DNA of 64,000 bases from JABABV01 sp965222755 (GTDB taxonomy: Bacteria > Bacillota_I > Bacilli_A > Mycoplasmatales > JABABV01), in NCBI GenBank assembly GCA_965222755.1, contig CBDCUK010000001.1:186001-250000 (forward strand), written 5' to 3'. Below the pieces are notes generated by a model that saw nothing but the letters and a program-made list of their open reading frames with translations, was not told the DNA's origin and did no database searches. This document shows, piece by piece, positions 35,079 through 46,152 of this stretch. The translations under genes were made by a program, and so were the position numbers. How positions within the stretch are numbered: the stretch's first letter is position 1; each line of letters begins with the position of its first letter.

Positions 35079-36896
35079 TTAATATAATTTATGAAAAAAT
35101 ATTTTATCTGAATTAAATGAAGAATCAAAATTAATTGTAATGTTAATGTGATAATTATTAGTGTCACTAGCCCCATCAGCATTAGCACTAGTTATTTTAT
35201 TAATAATAAATTTTGGACCATTTTTCCCATTTATTTTAGTTATGCCACCTTCTGAAAAATAAATATCTGATGAAAACCCATAATCTGGTGTTGATGTGAA
35301 AAGAAAATGACGATCATAAAATCCTGTACCAGATATGTAGAAACCATTATAACTATGAGATATGTAAAATGCAGAAGATAAAAATTTATTACTATTTCCA
35401 AAAAACATATTTATAAAATTGTTTTTAGTAAAATTGAAATTATCAGCATTAATAACATCATAAGAATTCATATTAAATGAATTTAATGTCGTACAATCAT
35501 AAATATTATAATCTTCTATATGCATCATTAAATCAAATGATGCTAAATAAGATAATGCAGATTGTGGATTATCAGCATTATCTAAAGTGAAAATCATTCT
35601 TTCAAATAATTGAAATTGATTTTCAAAATCTGTTGCATCATGATTAATAAAAATATTCGTAAAATATCCATTTTTATTATTAAACATATCTCCCATATTA
35701 TGAACATATGAATTTAATCCATTATAAAGAATATTTTGATATTGCGGTGTAGTGTCATCTTTTTTTCATGCTATCATTTTAAAATAATTAAGATCTTGAA
35801 TCATATTTTGATATAAATCATAATACTGATTTAATTGTGGAAATTCTTTTAAAATGGCAATATAGGGATTAACAATAAAAGATGCTTGGTTATTATAATA
35901 AGAATATGAGTCTAGTTGATCTTTGCTAATTCCTTTAGAAAAATATTGACTTGGATCTGATTTCTTTGTAGGATCATTATCAAAATTTAAATATGATGCT
36001 GCGGCAGATTGAATATCTCTTAAAAAGATATTTCGTTGATCTTTATCTCCATCAATTTCTCCTTGAGTATTGACTGGATAGATTACTTCTCCACCTGGTA
36101 GAGCCATTGTGTTCATTGTGATTTGTTCTGTTGCTGAATTTTCCCCAAAAGCATAATCAAAAGCACCACTTAAACTTAGTAGACCTTTTTTAAAATTAAG
36201 TTTAGCACTTATTTTTGTTTTAGATTGGGTTTTATTTAATTTAATATCTAAATTAAATAAAACCTCTCTAGTTGCATATAATTTAGATACGTACTTAGCA
36301 TCATAATAATTAAAGAAAGTTGCATTATCTTTAGCATTAATTAATGATTTGGCTTTATTTGATAATTGAGCATTATTGTTAGTATCAAATAATTCAATAA
36401 CGTCAGTTTTCATTCGGAAAGCAATATGAATTGATGAAGTATCAGTAGTTACTTGTTGATGAAAACTAGCTGAGCCCGATAATGCAAAATGTTTGAATCC
36501 AAAACGAGCAGAAGCACTAACTCCTAAATCGGTTGTTAGTTGGCTTTGACTATTAATAGATTCAAAACTGTAATCACTTTCTAATGGGATAACACTAACA
36601 CCAATATCATTGGGATTGTTGAAAGCGCTTTTATTAGAAAAAGTTCCATTAGTTAAATCATATCCTCGACCTAATAAAGCTGGTTCACTTTGATTACTAG
36701 ATAATGCAATTGGATCCGCACTAGCTAGTGAATTTCTGGCATTCATAGCTTCTAAATACTTAGCATAAGACATCGTGTATTTTTTGGCTGGGATTGGTTT
36801 TGTATTTTGATTGTGATGCGTGTAATAGTTATAGGGTATATAAGCTAATAGTCCACCAGCTATAATTGGTAGACTTAGCCATCTTTTAATTTTCAT
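35079..36896 (-). CDS. MACPF-like secreted/anchored protein, copy 8 (single-gene unit)
   Basis: A 605-aa paralogue, the most divergent of the common subtype. MKIKRWLSLPIIAGGLLAYIP is the signal/anchor. The opening is LLGRGYDLTNG, closest to the G-R-G-Y-D form seen in recognised MACPF proteins. The core is ARFGFKHFALSGSASF and the signature segment FFNYYDAKYVSKLYATREV. The C-terminal region has MGDMFNNKNGYFTNIF and many Asn, Phe and Tyr residues, ending ITINFDSSFNSDKIFFHKLY. It is flanked on both sides by the shared terminator. The chimeric remnant at 27222 derives from this subtype. Read through TGA at 35766. Confidence 0.7.
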
Positions 36897-36930
36897 AGTT
36901 TGTTCTCCTTGTTTTCTATAAAATTTTTAT

Positions 36931-36985
36931 TTATTTTATCAAGAATAAACTATACCATAAAAAACACTTTAACAAAAGGTCTTTT
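36931..36985 (-). promoter_or_regulatory. promoter-like element of MACPF-like copy 8
   Basis: Minus strand: GTTAAAGTGTTTTTTATGG followed by TATAGT, the same element found upstream of copies 3 and 7, about 50 nt before the start codon. Confidence 0.4.
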
Positions 36986-36994
36986 ATAATATAT

Positions 36995-37041
36995 AATACT
37001 AAAAACCTTTTAAAAAATTATTTTAAAAGGTTTTTAGTATT
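36995..37041 (-). terminator. terminator, shared cassette-boundary type (3 of 3)
   Basis: Near-perfect AATACTAAAAACCTTTTAA hairpin, about 57 nt beyond the lipoprotein gene ending at 37098. Confidence 0.8.
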
Positions 37042-37097
37042 TAATTAGGATGTTATAAATTCTTAATATTATAATTAAATATTGTTAATATTGATTT

Positions 37098-38366
37098 TTA
37101 CTTAGTGTTTGTTAATATTCCTGTTCAAGTATAGTTAAATGGTCATACTCCATGATTTGGTGATTTTCCATCAACAAATAAAGCATTCCAATATAAGCTT
37201 ATATGGTGAGAAAAATTTGCATATGGGTGACTATTTTTAGCATTGTCTATACCTGTATATGTCAAGAAACTAAAAACTAATTTAAATTGTTTTTCAGTAC
37301 TATTAGCTGGGGCGCTACTAGCAGAAGTTAGGGTTACGTTACCAGTAAAGGCACCATTAAATTCATTAGGATAACGATTGATAAGAACATCGAAAATATT
37401 ATTTTTTGCAGAATGATTAATTCCACTATCATCAATAATTTTGTAAGTAATATTTTCTTGATAGATCATTCAATTAGTATCATTAAAATTATCTTTAATA
37501 TTTTCACCATTTGATGGAGTTATAGCTGTAATTAAACTTGCAGTTCTTTCAACTGATTCAATTTGTTTTGTTGGCATAGTCTTATCTGAATTTCAAACTG
37601 ATAATTTATATTCTTGCCCTTCTGTATAAGTGGCAACAACTTTAATTGGATCAGAAAAATATAATCCTTCAACATTCTGGTCTATACTACCATCAGGATT
37701 AAAGAATTTTTTACAAATGATTGCTGTGATTGTTTTGGCAGTATCATCGACGACTGGCTTCCCTTTCATCCCTTGATAACTGTCTTTGCTAGTTAGAGCT
37801 CCAAAAGTATCAAAGACTGCTAAATCTTTATCAGATCAGATTTTTTGTTGATCAGTTCCATAAAAATTTCATTGATATTTAGCAGTGTTACTAGCTGGTT
37901 TTATTGTATTTAAGAGTTGTTGTGGGGTTACGTTTAAAGCTAATCCTTTAAACTTATCCCATGAAAAAGCATTCGTTGGTTTTGGTCCTGAACTACACTT
38001 TCATTTAGTAACATCATATTTAACATTATTTTGATACTGAATAGTAAATGTCGCCACATAGGGATTATCTTTATCATTAGTTGGTGTTCTGGTAATATTA
38101 ACAGACACGCTTCCTAACTCATCATTTTGCGAAAACTCACCCATACTTAATTCTTGATCAGTTGTTTTAACTCATTCTTTTAATTTTGAATTAGTTACAA
38201 TATCAATTTTCGATGCATTTTCAGCATCAAGCACAAAATCATCGAAAGTGTATTTTACAGGTGCTGATGTTTTGTGACCACAACTAACAACAGTTGCTGT
38301 TGAAGAAATAATTAATAATGGACTAGCTAATTTAAATAATAATTTTGCATTGATTTTTTTAATCAT
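37098..38366 (-). CDS. surface lipoprotein, family A (YxVxxW module)
   Basis: A 422-aa lipoprotein. ATG at 38364-38366 follows GGAGG; an earlier in-frame ATG at 38381 overlaps that site and is not used. Signal peptide with lipobox VVSC (Cys29). Residues 37-120 form the recurring module ending YDVTKWKCS. A second domain (about 125-260) has ALTSKDSYQGMKGKPVVDD, ITAIICKKFF and W at the end. The C-terminus finishes WPFNYTWTG. It is a paralogue of 40798-42033 and 46153-47355. It is the last gene of an operon starting at 43740. Function unknown; surface exposure inferred from the lipobox. Confidence 0.8.
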
Positions 38367-38456
38367 AAATAAAACCTCCATTTAATTTTTAGAATCTTTA
38401 ACCAATAAAATAATCAAATCATAATAATTCATAAAACTATAACAAAAAACTATATA

Positions 38457-39608
38457 TTAAAACGAAGCACTTAATCAACTAAAGTCGAAGCAGTTACCGA
38501 CTGGAATATATTTTGAATCAACATCTTTTAAATAGTTAAAATCACGTTGAATAATATAACTTCCTACTGGATCACCATTTTCTGTTCTGACAGCAAAAAT
38601 TATTTTTGCTTTAAACCCTGAATTATTTGGTAAAACATCACCAGGGATATAAGAGGCAGAATTTTTAACTCAATCACCAGTTTGAAAGCCTTTAGATTTT
38701 TTCCAATTACTATCAATCGTTTGAGTATGTTTCTCATCTAATCAATTATTATTTAGAAAATTAGTTCAAACAGAATCTTGAACATGAGTTGAATCAGTCA
38801 TTTTAGAATATACTGTATTATTTTGAACATTCATTACTGCAACATATTTTTTTTGTGATTGTAGTTGAGTAATTTGGCTAAAAACTCAACTATTAGCATT
38901 ATAGGAAATTTTGGAATTGTAAGTAATTGTTGCTTTAATCGGCATTGCCCCATAAATTCCTTCTTTACCTTTAACCGAGATAATCGCAGTTGCACTTTGG
39001 GCATCATCATCAAATGTGACATTACCAGCCATTCCTTTGTAAGTGTCATCTCCACCATTGCCACCAAATACATCAAACTCAGCTTGATCACTAGCTTTTC
39101 AGACATTAGTCCCATATCATTTTAAACTAGCTCAATTTTGAGCTAGTTTTGCTTTTGCTAGTAATGTTGTTCCTGTTTCCGCTGTAGCTGAAGCTTTAAA
39201 ATGATCATAGTCATTAATTTCACTTGCTTGAGAATAACTTCAATCACTAACAACGTATGGTGAACCAGCTGTGTAATCAATCTTAAAGTTAATTGGATAA
39301 CTATCAGCTGATGCTTGATCTTGAATTACGATTGTAGCAATCACTTCTTGATCGTATTTTGTTACTTTAGGATGTCCATTACCACTAAAGATGGCAACAT
39401 CACTAGTAGTTCAATAGAAATTAGTAACATCACTAATTTGGGTTTTTAGATTCTTGGCTGTTTCTTTTAAAGCTAATGCTTTGAAAGTATTTCAACCATT
39501 ACCCCCACTACTATTTTTGTGACCGCAACTAACAACTGTTGTCATCGAAGCAACAATTAGAATTGGACTAGCTAATTTTAATAATTTAAGATAAATATTT
39601 TTCTTCAT
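38457..39608 (-). CDS. surface lipoprotein, family B
   Basis: A 383-aa lipoprotein with signal LKLASPILIVASMTTVVSCG. The first domain (to about 115) is WNTFKALALKETAKNLKTQ and YPINFKIDYTAGSPYVVSDWS. The second domain has LKWYGTNVWKASDQAEFDVF, KGMAGNVTFDDD, and NANSWVFSQITQLQSQ. The C-terminal ~130 residues end GNCFDFSWLSASF. It is very close to the upstream neighbour (39630-40778) over the first ~240 residues and different afterwards. It starts 21 nt after that gene. Function unknown. Confidence 0.8.
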
Positions 39609-39629
39609 CAATAATTCCCCTTGTTAATT

Positions 39630-40778
39630 TTAACTTTGATTAATTCAACTATAATCAAAACAATAACCGACTGAAATATATTTTGAATCAACATTTTTTA
39701 TATAATTAAAATGATGATTCAAAATAAAGTTAGTAATTAAACTATCGCCTCGTTTATAGTAAACACCAATACTTAAATTGGTGTTGATTCCTGATCCGTT
39801 AGGTAAATTATTGTTATTAGCACTAAAGGCACTAAATACGACAAAAGCAGTTCGGGAATATGCTGCGTGATTTCAATCATATCCAACTGTTGTAGAATGC
39901 TCTTTATCTAATCAATTGTTTGTTAAAAAATCTCTTCAATTTGCTGCCATTGCTGGATTGTCAATCTTAGTATAAATTGAGCTGCTCTCTTGGTTGAGAA
40001 CTGCAACATATTTTTTTTGTGATTGTAGTTGAGTAATTTGGCTAAAAACTCAACTATTAGCATTGTAGGAAATTTTGGAATTGTAAGTAATTGTTACCTG
40101 AATTGGAAAAGCCCCATAAATTCCTTCTTTGCCCTTGATTGAGATGATTGCGCTTGCACTTTCAGCAACATCATCAATTTTAATCTTACCAGCCATTCCT
40201 TGATAAGTGTCATCTCCACCATTACCACCAAATACATCAAACTCAGCTTGATCGCTAGATTTTCATGTATTAGTTCCATATCATTTTAAAGTGGCTCAAT
40301 TTTTAGCCAGTTTTGCTTTTGCTAGTAATGTTGTTGCTGTTTCACTATTAACAGCAGCTTTAAAATGATCATAGTCATTAATTTCACTTGCTTGAGAATA
40401 GCTTCAATCAGTTAAAGCATATGCTACATCTCCAACATAATTAATTGTAAAGTTAATTGGATAACTATGAGCTGATACTTGATCTTGAATTACGATTGTA
40501 GCAATCACTTCTTGATCGTATTTTGTTACTTTAGGATGTCCATTACCACTAAAGATGGCAACATCACTAGTAGTTCAATAAAATTGGGCAAGATTGCTAA
40601 TTTCCGTTTTAAGATTCTTGGCTGTTTCTTTCAAAGCTAATGCTTTGAAAGTATTTCAGCCATTGTCTTTGCCACTACTACTAGTTTTATGACCACATGA
40701 AGCAATAATAGTAGCTGAACTTGCTATTGTAATGAGTAGTAATGGTATCTTTAATCATTTATGTAGATATTTTGGCAC
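39630..40778 (-). CDS. surface lipoprotein, family B (GTG start)
   Basis: A 382-aa paralogue of 38457-39608. No ATG is available in frame near the signal peptide. GTG at 40776-40778 lies just after AAAGGGG and gives MPKYLHKWLKIPLLLITIASS with lipobox IIASCG. The shared domains are WNTFKALALKETAKNLKT, LKWYGTNTWKSSDQAEFDVF and QGMAGKIKIDD. The last ~130 residues are diverged and end GYCFDYSWINQS. It lies 19 nt after the family A gene ending at 40798. Tandem duplication with 3' divergence is the likely origin. Confidence 0.78.
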
Positions 40779-40797
40779 AACAATAACCCCTTTATCT

Positions 40798-42033
40798 TTA
40801 TTTTCGTATTTGGACTATATTACCGTTTCAAGTATAATCAAAAGCTTTAACACCGCTTGCGCTACTAGTAGTTATATAATTAGCATTTCATAGTAAAATA
40901 ACGTTAAAATTAGTTTCGTTACTACCATCATATTTTGATAAAATAAATTTCATTGTAAAAGTTTTTCCTGAACCTGATGGATAATTGGTTACAGTAATAT
41001 TTTGGTATTGGATCCCATTATCTTTACCAATTTGTCCTCCTCCTGGAGTGTTATTGTAAATCAACTGCACTGTATTATAATTAGCAGGATGACTCACAAC
41101 TTCATTATTAATGATCGCATGATTAACTCATAAAAGAATTCAATTATTTTTCTCAAAATTTTGACTCATTTTTTCATTAATTGCCGGTTTATTATTAGTA
41201 ATTAAATTGGTAATTTTTTCAATTGATTGTAATTGTTCAACTGCTGAAAACTTTCAATTTGATAATCAATAAGTGTCATTTGTTTGATAAGTAATTACCG
41301 CCTTGATAGGATCGGCATCATAGTTACCTTCAAGGTTTTTGTTTTCACTACCATCATGATTGAAAAATTTTTTACAAATAATTGCCGTAATTGTTTTATT
41401 ATTTTCATCAACGATTGGTTTCCCTTGCATTCCTTGATAAGCATCTTTGCTAGTTAAAGCTCCAAAAGTATCAAAGACTGCTTCGTTATCAAGATTCTTC
41501 TGTCAACTTTTTTGATTACTATTACCATTAATATCTCACTGAAATTTTGTTGCTTGATATCATGGTTTTAAAGTTCAAAGTAATTGATCAGGAGTCACGT
41601 TTAAAGCAGCTGCTTTAAACGCCTGTCATGAAAACGGATTAGTAGGTTTTGGCATTCAGAGTAATTCTCAATTTTGAACATTATATTCTACGCCAACAGC
41701 AGTAAAGTAAATAATAAAAGTGGTTTTCTGTGGATTAGTTGGTTCGTTAACTGCTGTTCTCGTAATATCAATGCTGACTGTTTGATGTTCGGTATCAATT
41801 TGGAATTGACCAACTTGTAACTCAGAACTAGTAACATCACTTCAACTAGTAACTTTTGCATTAAGAATAATAGCAATTGGGTCGGCTTTTTGCGCTGCTA
41901 TTACAAAATCTTGAAAATTATATTTTGGTGATGATCTTTGATGAGTACCACAACTAACAAGATTAGTTGTGGTCGCAACAAGCGCTAGTGTTGGAATCGA
42001 TAATTTAAATCATTTTATTCAAAGTTTTAGCAT
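40798..42033 (-). CDS. surface lipoprotein, family A
   Basis: A 411-aa lipoprotein; signal LSIPTLALVATTTNLVSCG. N-terminal module FQDFVIAAQKADPIAII to YNVQNWELLW, second domain ALTSKDAYQGMQGKPIVDE, ITAIICKKFF, and DPIKAVITYQTNDTYWLSNW. The C-terminal domain ends VKAFDYTWNGN. Overall it aligns with 37098-38366 and 46153-47355. It carries an unusually high number of TGA Trp codons. Position: 39 nt after 42073-43215 and 19 nt before 39630-40778, within one operon. Confidence 0.8.
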
Positions 42034-42072
42034 TGAAATAAAAACCTCCAATTTTATTAATCATTAATCATT

Positions 42073-43215
42073 TTATAAAGTTGCTGAATTTCAAGTATAA
42101 TCAAAACAATAACCAACTTTGGGAATTGTTTGCCCGATTACTGACTTCGCATAATTAAAATTACGTAATAAAGTATAAGTTTGTTGATTGCCACCATTAC
42201 TATTATGTAAATTAATAATTACTTGAGTTTGAATTCCAGATTTATTCGGTAATACATTTAGTGGATTTGTGATACTAGTAAACTGTTCAATTGTATTAAC
42301 GTCATATTTTCCAGCGATAGCACCATCTTTTAATAATTTTGTATGTTGAGTATCTAATCAATTATTATTTAAAAGTTGATTTCAAGCATTTGAATTACTA
42401 TTTTGAATTTTTGAATAAACTGCGTCTGCTTGTTTATTCATCACATCAACATATTTTAGTTGTGATTGCAATTGGTGCATCGCACTAAAATGTCAACTAT
42501 TAGCATTGTATGAAATTTCGGAATTATAAGTAATTGTTGCTTTAATTGGCATTGCCCCATAAACACCTTCTTTACCTTTAACCGAGATAATCGCACTAGC
42601 TATTGTTGTTGTTGTGTTAGTTGTTGGTTTCCCATTCATACCTTGATAAGGATCTTTGTTATTTAAAGCTCCAAAAGTATCAAACTCAGCAAGATCACTA
42701 GCTTGTCAAACTTTATTAGTGTATCATTTGAGACTTGCTCAATCTGAGGAAGCTTTTGCTTCCGCTAATAAAGCACTAGCAGTTTCAGCTTTAACTGAAG
42801 CTTGAAAATGCTCAAAGTCATTAACATAACTTGATTGTGAATGACTTCAATCACTAACTTCATAAGTATCGCCTAGTGTATAATCAACAATAAATTTAAT
42901 TGGATAACTATCAGCTAATGGTTGATTTTGAATGATAATTGTAGCAACGATTTCTTCGGCACTACCAGCTTGTTTTGGATAACCATTACTACTAAAAATA
43001 GCAACATCACTAGTTTTTCAATATAATTCATCAAGATTGCTAATCTGGGATTTTAAACTCTGAGCCGTTTCTTTTAAAGCAAGCTTTTTGTAAGCAGCTC
43101 ATGTGTTTTGCTCACCATTGTGATGTGATCCACAAGATGATAACAAAGCAGTAGAACTAACAATCGTGCTTAGCATTAATGGTAGACTAAATCATTTGTA
43201 TCAGTTTTTTTTCAC
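42073..43215 (-). CDS. surface lipoprotein, family B (GTG start)
   Basis: A 380-aa lipoprotein. The start is GTG at 43213-43215, 8 nt after AGGAG. Signal FSLPLMLSTIVSSTALLSSCGSH. It shares with the other family B members KKLALKETAQSLKSQIS, DWASLKWYTNKVWQASDLAEFDTF, KEGVYGAMPIKATITYNS and NANSWHFSAMHQLQSQ. One segment (FGALNNKDPYQGMNGKP) looks like family A, so the domains are mixed. It ends KVGYCFDYTWNSATL. It follows the small membrane protein by 33 nt. Confidence 0.78.
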
Positions 43216-43248
43216 AATCGTTCGCTCCTAAATATAATTTAAATTTAG

Positions 43249-43740
43249 TTATCAATGAAAGATAATATCAATATTTTCATTATTAAAATGTTGTTTTAAT
43301 TTATTTAATTCTGATTGACGTTTTTCATGAGTAACTTTTTCAAGTAATGCTAATGTTTTGTGTGTCACAATAAATGTCAACCATGGTAATAATAGACCAC
43401 TAATTGCTGTTGCCATAATGTGGTGATGTAGCGGTTCAATTGCCACATTATGGTTATGCATAATTAACATTACAGCTTGAGCAACAATTAAAGCATATAA
43501 AATTAAAACAATGATTAGAAAAATTAAAAATAAAAAACCAATCCCATTATTTAATAATGTGGCATTGTCAAACTCCGAACGAAAGGTTTTATTCGTTAAC
43601 ATAAAAATTAAAGTTGTGATTAAAACAATCATAAAAAATAAAAAATAAAACGATAATCGTTGCATTAATTTTAAATGTTTTTTTCAATGTAAATACGTAT
43701 CAAGACTAATAGCTGATCCTGGTTGTAATTTTTGTTCCAT
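43249..43740 (-). CDS. small integral membrane protein, 163 aa
   Basis: I do not recognise it. ATG at 43738-43740 gives a soluble N-terminus (QKLQPGSAISLDTYLHWKKHLK). Three hydrophobic helices follow: about 30-50 (YFLFFMIVLITTLIFML), 65-95 (GFLFLIFLIIVLILYALIV) and 110-135 (ISGLLLPWLTFIV). It ends in a charged stretch ELNKLKQHFNNENIDIIFHW. It is the first gene of the operon that continues with five lipoprotein genes. It could help lipoprotein placement or be unrelated. Confidence 0.7.
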
Positions 43741-43817
43741 ATAATACACCACCTAACTATCTTTTTCTCTATAAATTAATTATAACAAAAACATATTTAA
43801 ACTTTAAAATAAGAATT

Positions 43818-43858
43818 AAAAAAATCTATCATCTTAATAAAGACGATAGATTTTTTAG
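43818..43858 (-). terminator. terminator after the repeat-containing surface protein
   Basis: Arms AAAAAATCTATC and GATAGATTTTTT with a short loop, downstream of the stop at 43909 on the minus strand. Confidence 0.75.
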
Positions 43859-43908
43859 TAATAATTAATTTTACTATTTTTAATGGCTGAAGATCTTAAA
43901 TAATTTCT

Positions 43909-45948
43909 CTAGAATTTAAGAATAGTTCCACGAATAACATATTTATGAGTCGTAATGTCATATGTTATCACTGTATTTAAATACATATTTTGTCAGCTAT
44001 ATCATGAAACTTTACTTAATGTTTTTCCACTAATCTGAATTGATAATATATTACCATTCCTAGAAACTTTTGATTCAGTTCCTAATGTATTGGCACAAGC
44101 CATTGAATTAGCGTTGTATCCAGAAACTTTTGCAATTAATAATTTTACTAAATTATTAATCGTTGCTCTTGAAAAAATTTCTTTAGCTGGAGTAAGGCTA
44201 TTATTGTTGATAAAAATACGCGCCTTATTATGGTGGTATTCTTGAACATTAAAGTCATACGATACTAATACACTAAATTGGTTTAGTTGCCCATTGACAC
44301 TTACATTACCAGTAACTATTAATGATGATGTTGATGTTGCAACATTATAGTTAAAAGTTTTAAAATCAAGTGGATTGATAACTATCTTGCTATATTTACC
44401 TGCTCCTAAATGTTTGATCATTGCTTTTTCAACTGGATCTTTTACTGTTGTTGTTGTAAATATTTCGATAGCTGGTGAAAGCGGACATTTAGGTGGATTA
44501 TAAGGTGTTAGATCAGTTCAATGAGGATTATTTGGTGTTAAATCTGAAGTTTGGCTTCAAATTACTCTTGTATTATAAATATGATATTGTTCAGTTTTAA
44601 CATCGAAAGTTGCGATTGCTTGAGCTGGTTTAAGCATTCCATTGACGCTTACATTAGTACTAATTGTCGCACTTGATCACATTGCATCGTTGTTGTTATC
44701 GAAGTTGGTCTTAATATCAGTTGCCATAATTGGTGACAGACTTCAAGCACTACCAGTTGGTAAATGAGAGCTTAGTGCAGAACTGAAAGGAACTACTAGT
44801 TTATCATTAGCAAAAACTGAAGTTGCAGCTGGTGTTGGTTCTCAAGCAGGATAAGTAGATGGTGTTAAATCTGAAGTTGAACTTCAAATTACTCTTGTAT
44901 TATAAATATGATATTGTTCAGTTTTAACATCGAAAGTTGCGATTGCTTGAGCTGGTTTAAGCATTCCATTGACGCTTACATTAGTACTAATTGTCGCACT
45001 TGATCACATTGCATCGTTGTTGTTATCGAAGTTGGTCTTAATATCAGTTGCCATAATTGGTGACAGACTTCAAGCACTACCAGTTGGTAAATGAGAAGTT
45101 AGTGCAGAACTGAAAGGAACTACTAGTTTATCATTAGCAAAAACTGAAGTTGCAGCTGGTGTTGGTTCTCAAGCAGGATAAGTAGATGGTGTTAAATCTG
45201 AAGTTGAACTTCAAATTACTCTTGTATTATAAATATGATATTGTTCAGTTTTAACATCGAAAGTTGCGATTGCTTGAGCTGGTTTAAGCATTCCATTAAC
45301 GCTTACATTAGTACTAATTGTCGCACTTGATCACATTGCATCGTTGTTGTTATCGAAGTTGGTCTTAATATCAGTTGCCACAATTGGTGACAAACTTCAA
45401 GCACTACCAGTTGGTAAATGAGAAGTTAGTGCAGAACTGAAAGGAACTACTAATTTATCATTAGCAAAAACTGAAGTTGCATTTGGCATTGGTATTTGTG
45501 GTGCTGATTTTTTCGCAGGATTAAATCCAGTTGCTGGAATTGAAAGTTTTAAATGGTTAATATCATATGCTTCTGTTAAAGCACTATAATTAGCACAAGC
45601 ACTAACTTGATGGTTAATTCCAGCAATGCTTAGTGACGCTGATAAATCACCGGTAACTAATGTGATAATTAATTTTGAATTACTATTATAAGTTGTAATA
45701 TTATCTACGTTAATATTAGATAAATTTCAAATTGCATTAGCTGGTATATAATAAGCTAGTTTTGATTCAAGAATAGGTCTTAAATCAGTATCGTTAAAAA
45801 TTTTTCTACAAGGTTTAACATCTTTTTGTTTTACAGTAATGTTATATTTAGGATTTTTAAAATTATGAATTGCAAAAGGAACTGACGCACCAATTAATAT
45901 AGAAACTAAAGATAAAGTAGAAATAATAATTTTTGATTTTTTACGCAT
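43909..45948 (-). CDS. membrane-anchored surface protein with 109-aa tandem repeats
   Basis: A 679-aa protein. N-terminus MRKKSKIIISTLSLVSILIGASVPFA is a signal or anchor without lipobox Cys. Residues about 155-480 hold three near-identical repeats of 109 residues (ATSVFANDKLVVPF, TGSAWSLSPIVATDIKTNF, MLKPAQAIATFDVKTEQYH). A diverged repeat-like domain follows, ending TTHKYVIRGTILKF. Proline/threonine-rich linkers (DLTPSTYPAWEPTP) separate the units. Likely a cell-surface protein whose length can change by repeat recombination. It has its own terminator and stands between two lipoprotein transcription units. Function unknown. Confidence 0.8.
44503..45483 (-). repeat. three tandem 327-bp coding repeats
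   Basis: The phrase caaaaactga recurs at 44811, 45138 and 45465, and gtgttaaat at 44535 and 44862, an exact 327-bp (109-codon) period. Units are nearly identical in DNA and keep the reading frame. Confidence 0.9.
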
Positions 45949-46065
45949 ATTTATCTTCCTTTCAATTACGATTAATAATTAAGTAATACTAAATATTTGG
46001 TTATAAATTATAACATAAATAAAATAGAAGTCAAATTAAATATTTAAATCAATATTACTAAAAAA

Positions 46066-46114
46066 AACTAAACAAAAATCACTAAGTTTATTTTAGTGAT
46101 TTTTGTTTAGTTTT
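46066..46114 (-). terminator. terminator of lipoprotein gene 46153-47355
   Basis: Long perfect arms AAACTAAACAAAAATCACTAA and the complement, with flanking A and T tracts. Confidence 0.85.
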
Positions 46115-46152
46115 TTTCGTATTATATTAAAAATTTAATAATGTTTTAGTAG

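Noticed and set aside
21561..36896. Reading the array as phage or transposon genes
   Set aside because: No integrase, transposase, terminal inverted repeats or structural phage genes are present; all copies are signal-bearing paralogues.
38366..38381. Earlier ATG at 38381 as the start of the lipoprotein
   Set aside because: It overlaps the GGAGG ribosome site that serves the ATG at 38364-38366, and it would spoil the basic start of the signal peptide.
44503..45483. CRISPR array
   Set aside because: The period is 327 bp, in frame and coding; there are no short repeats with unique spacers and no cas genes in the window.
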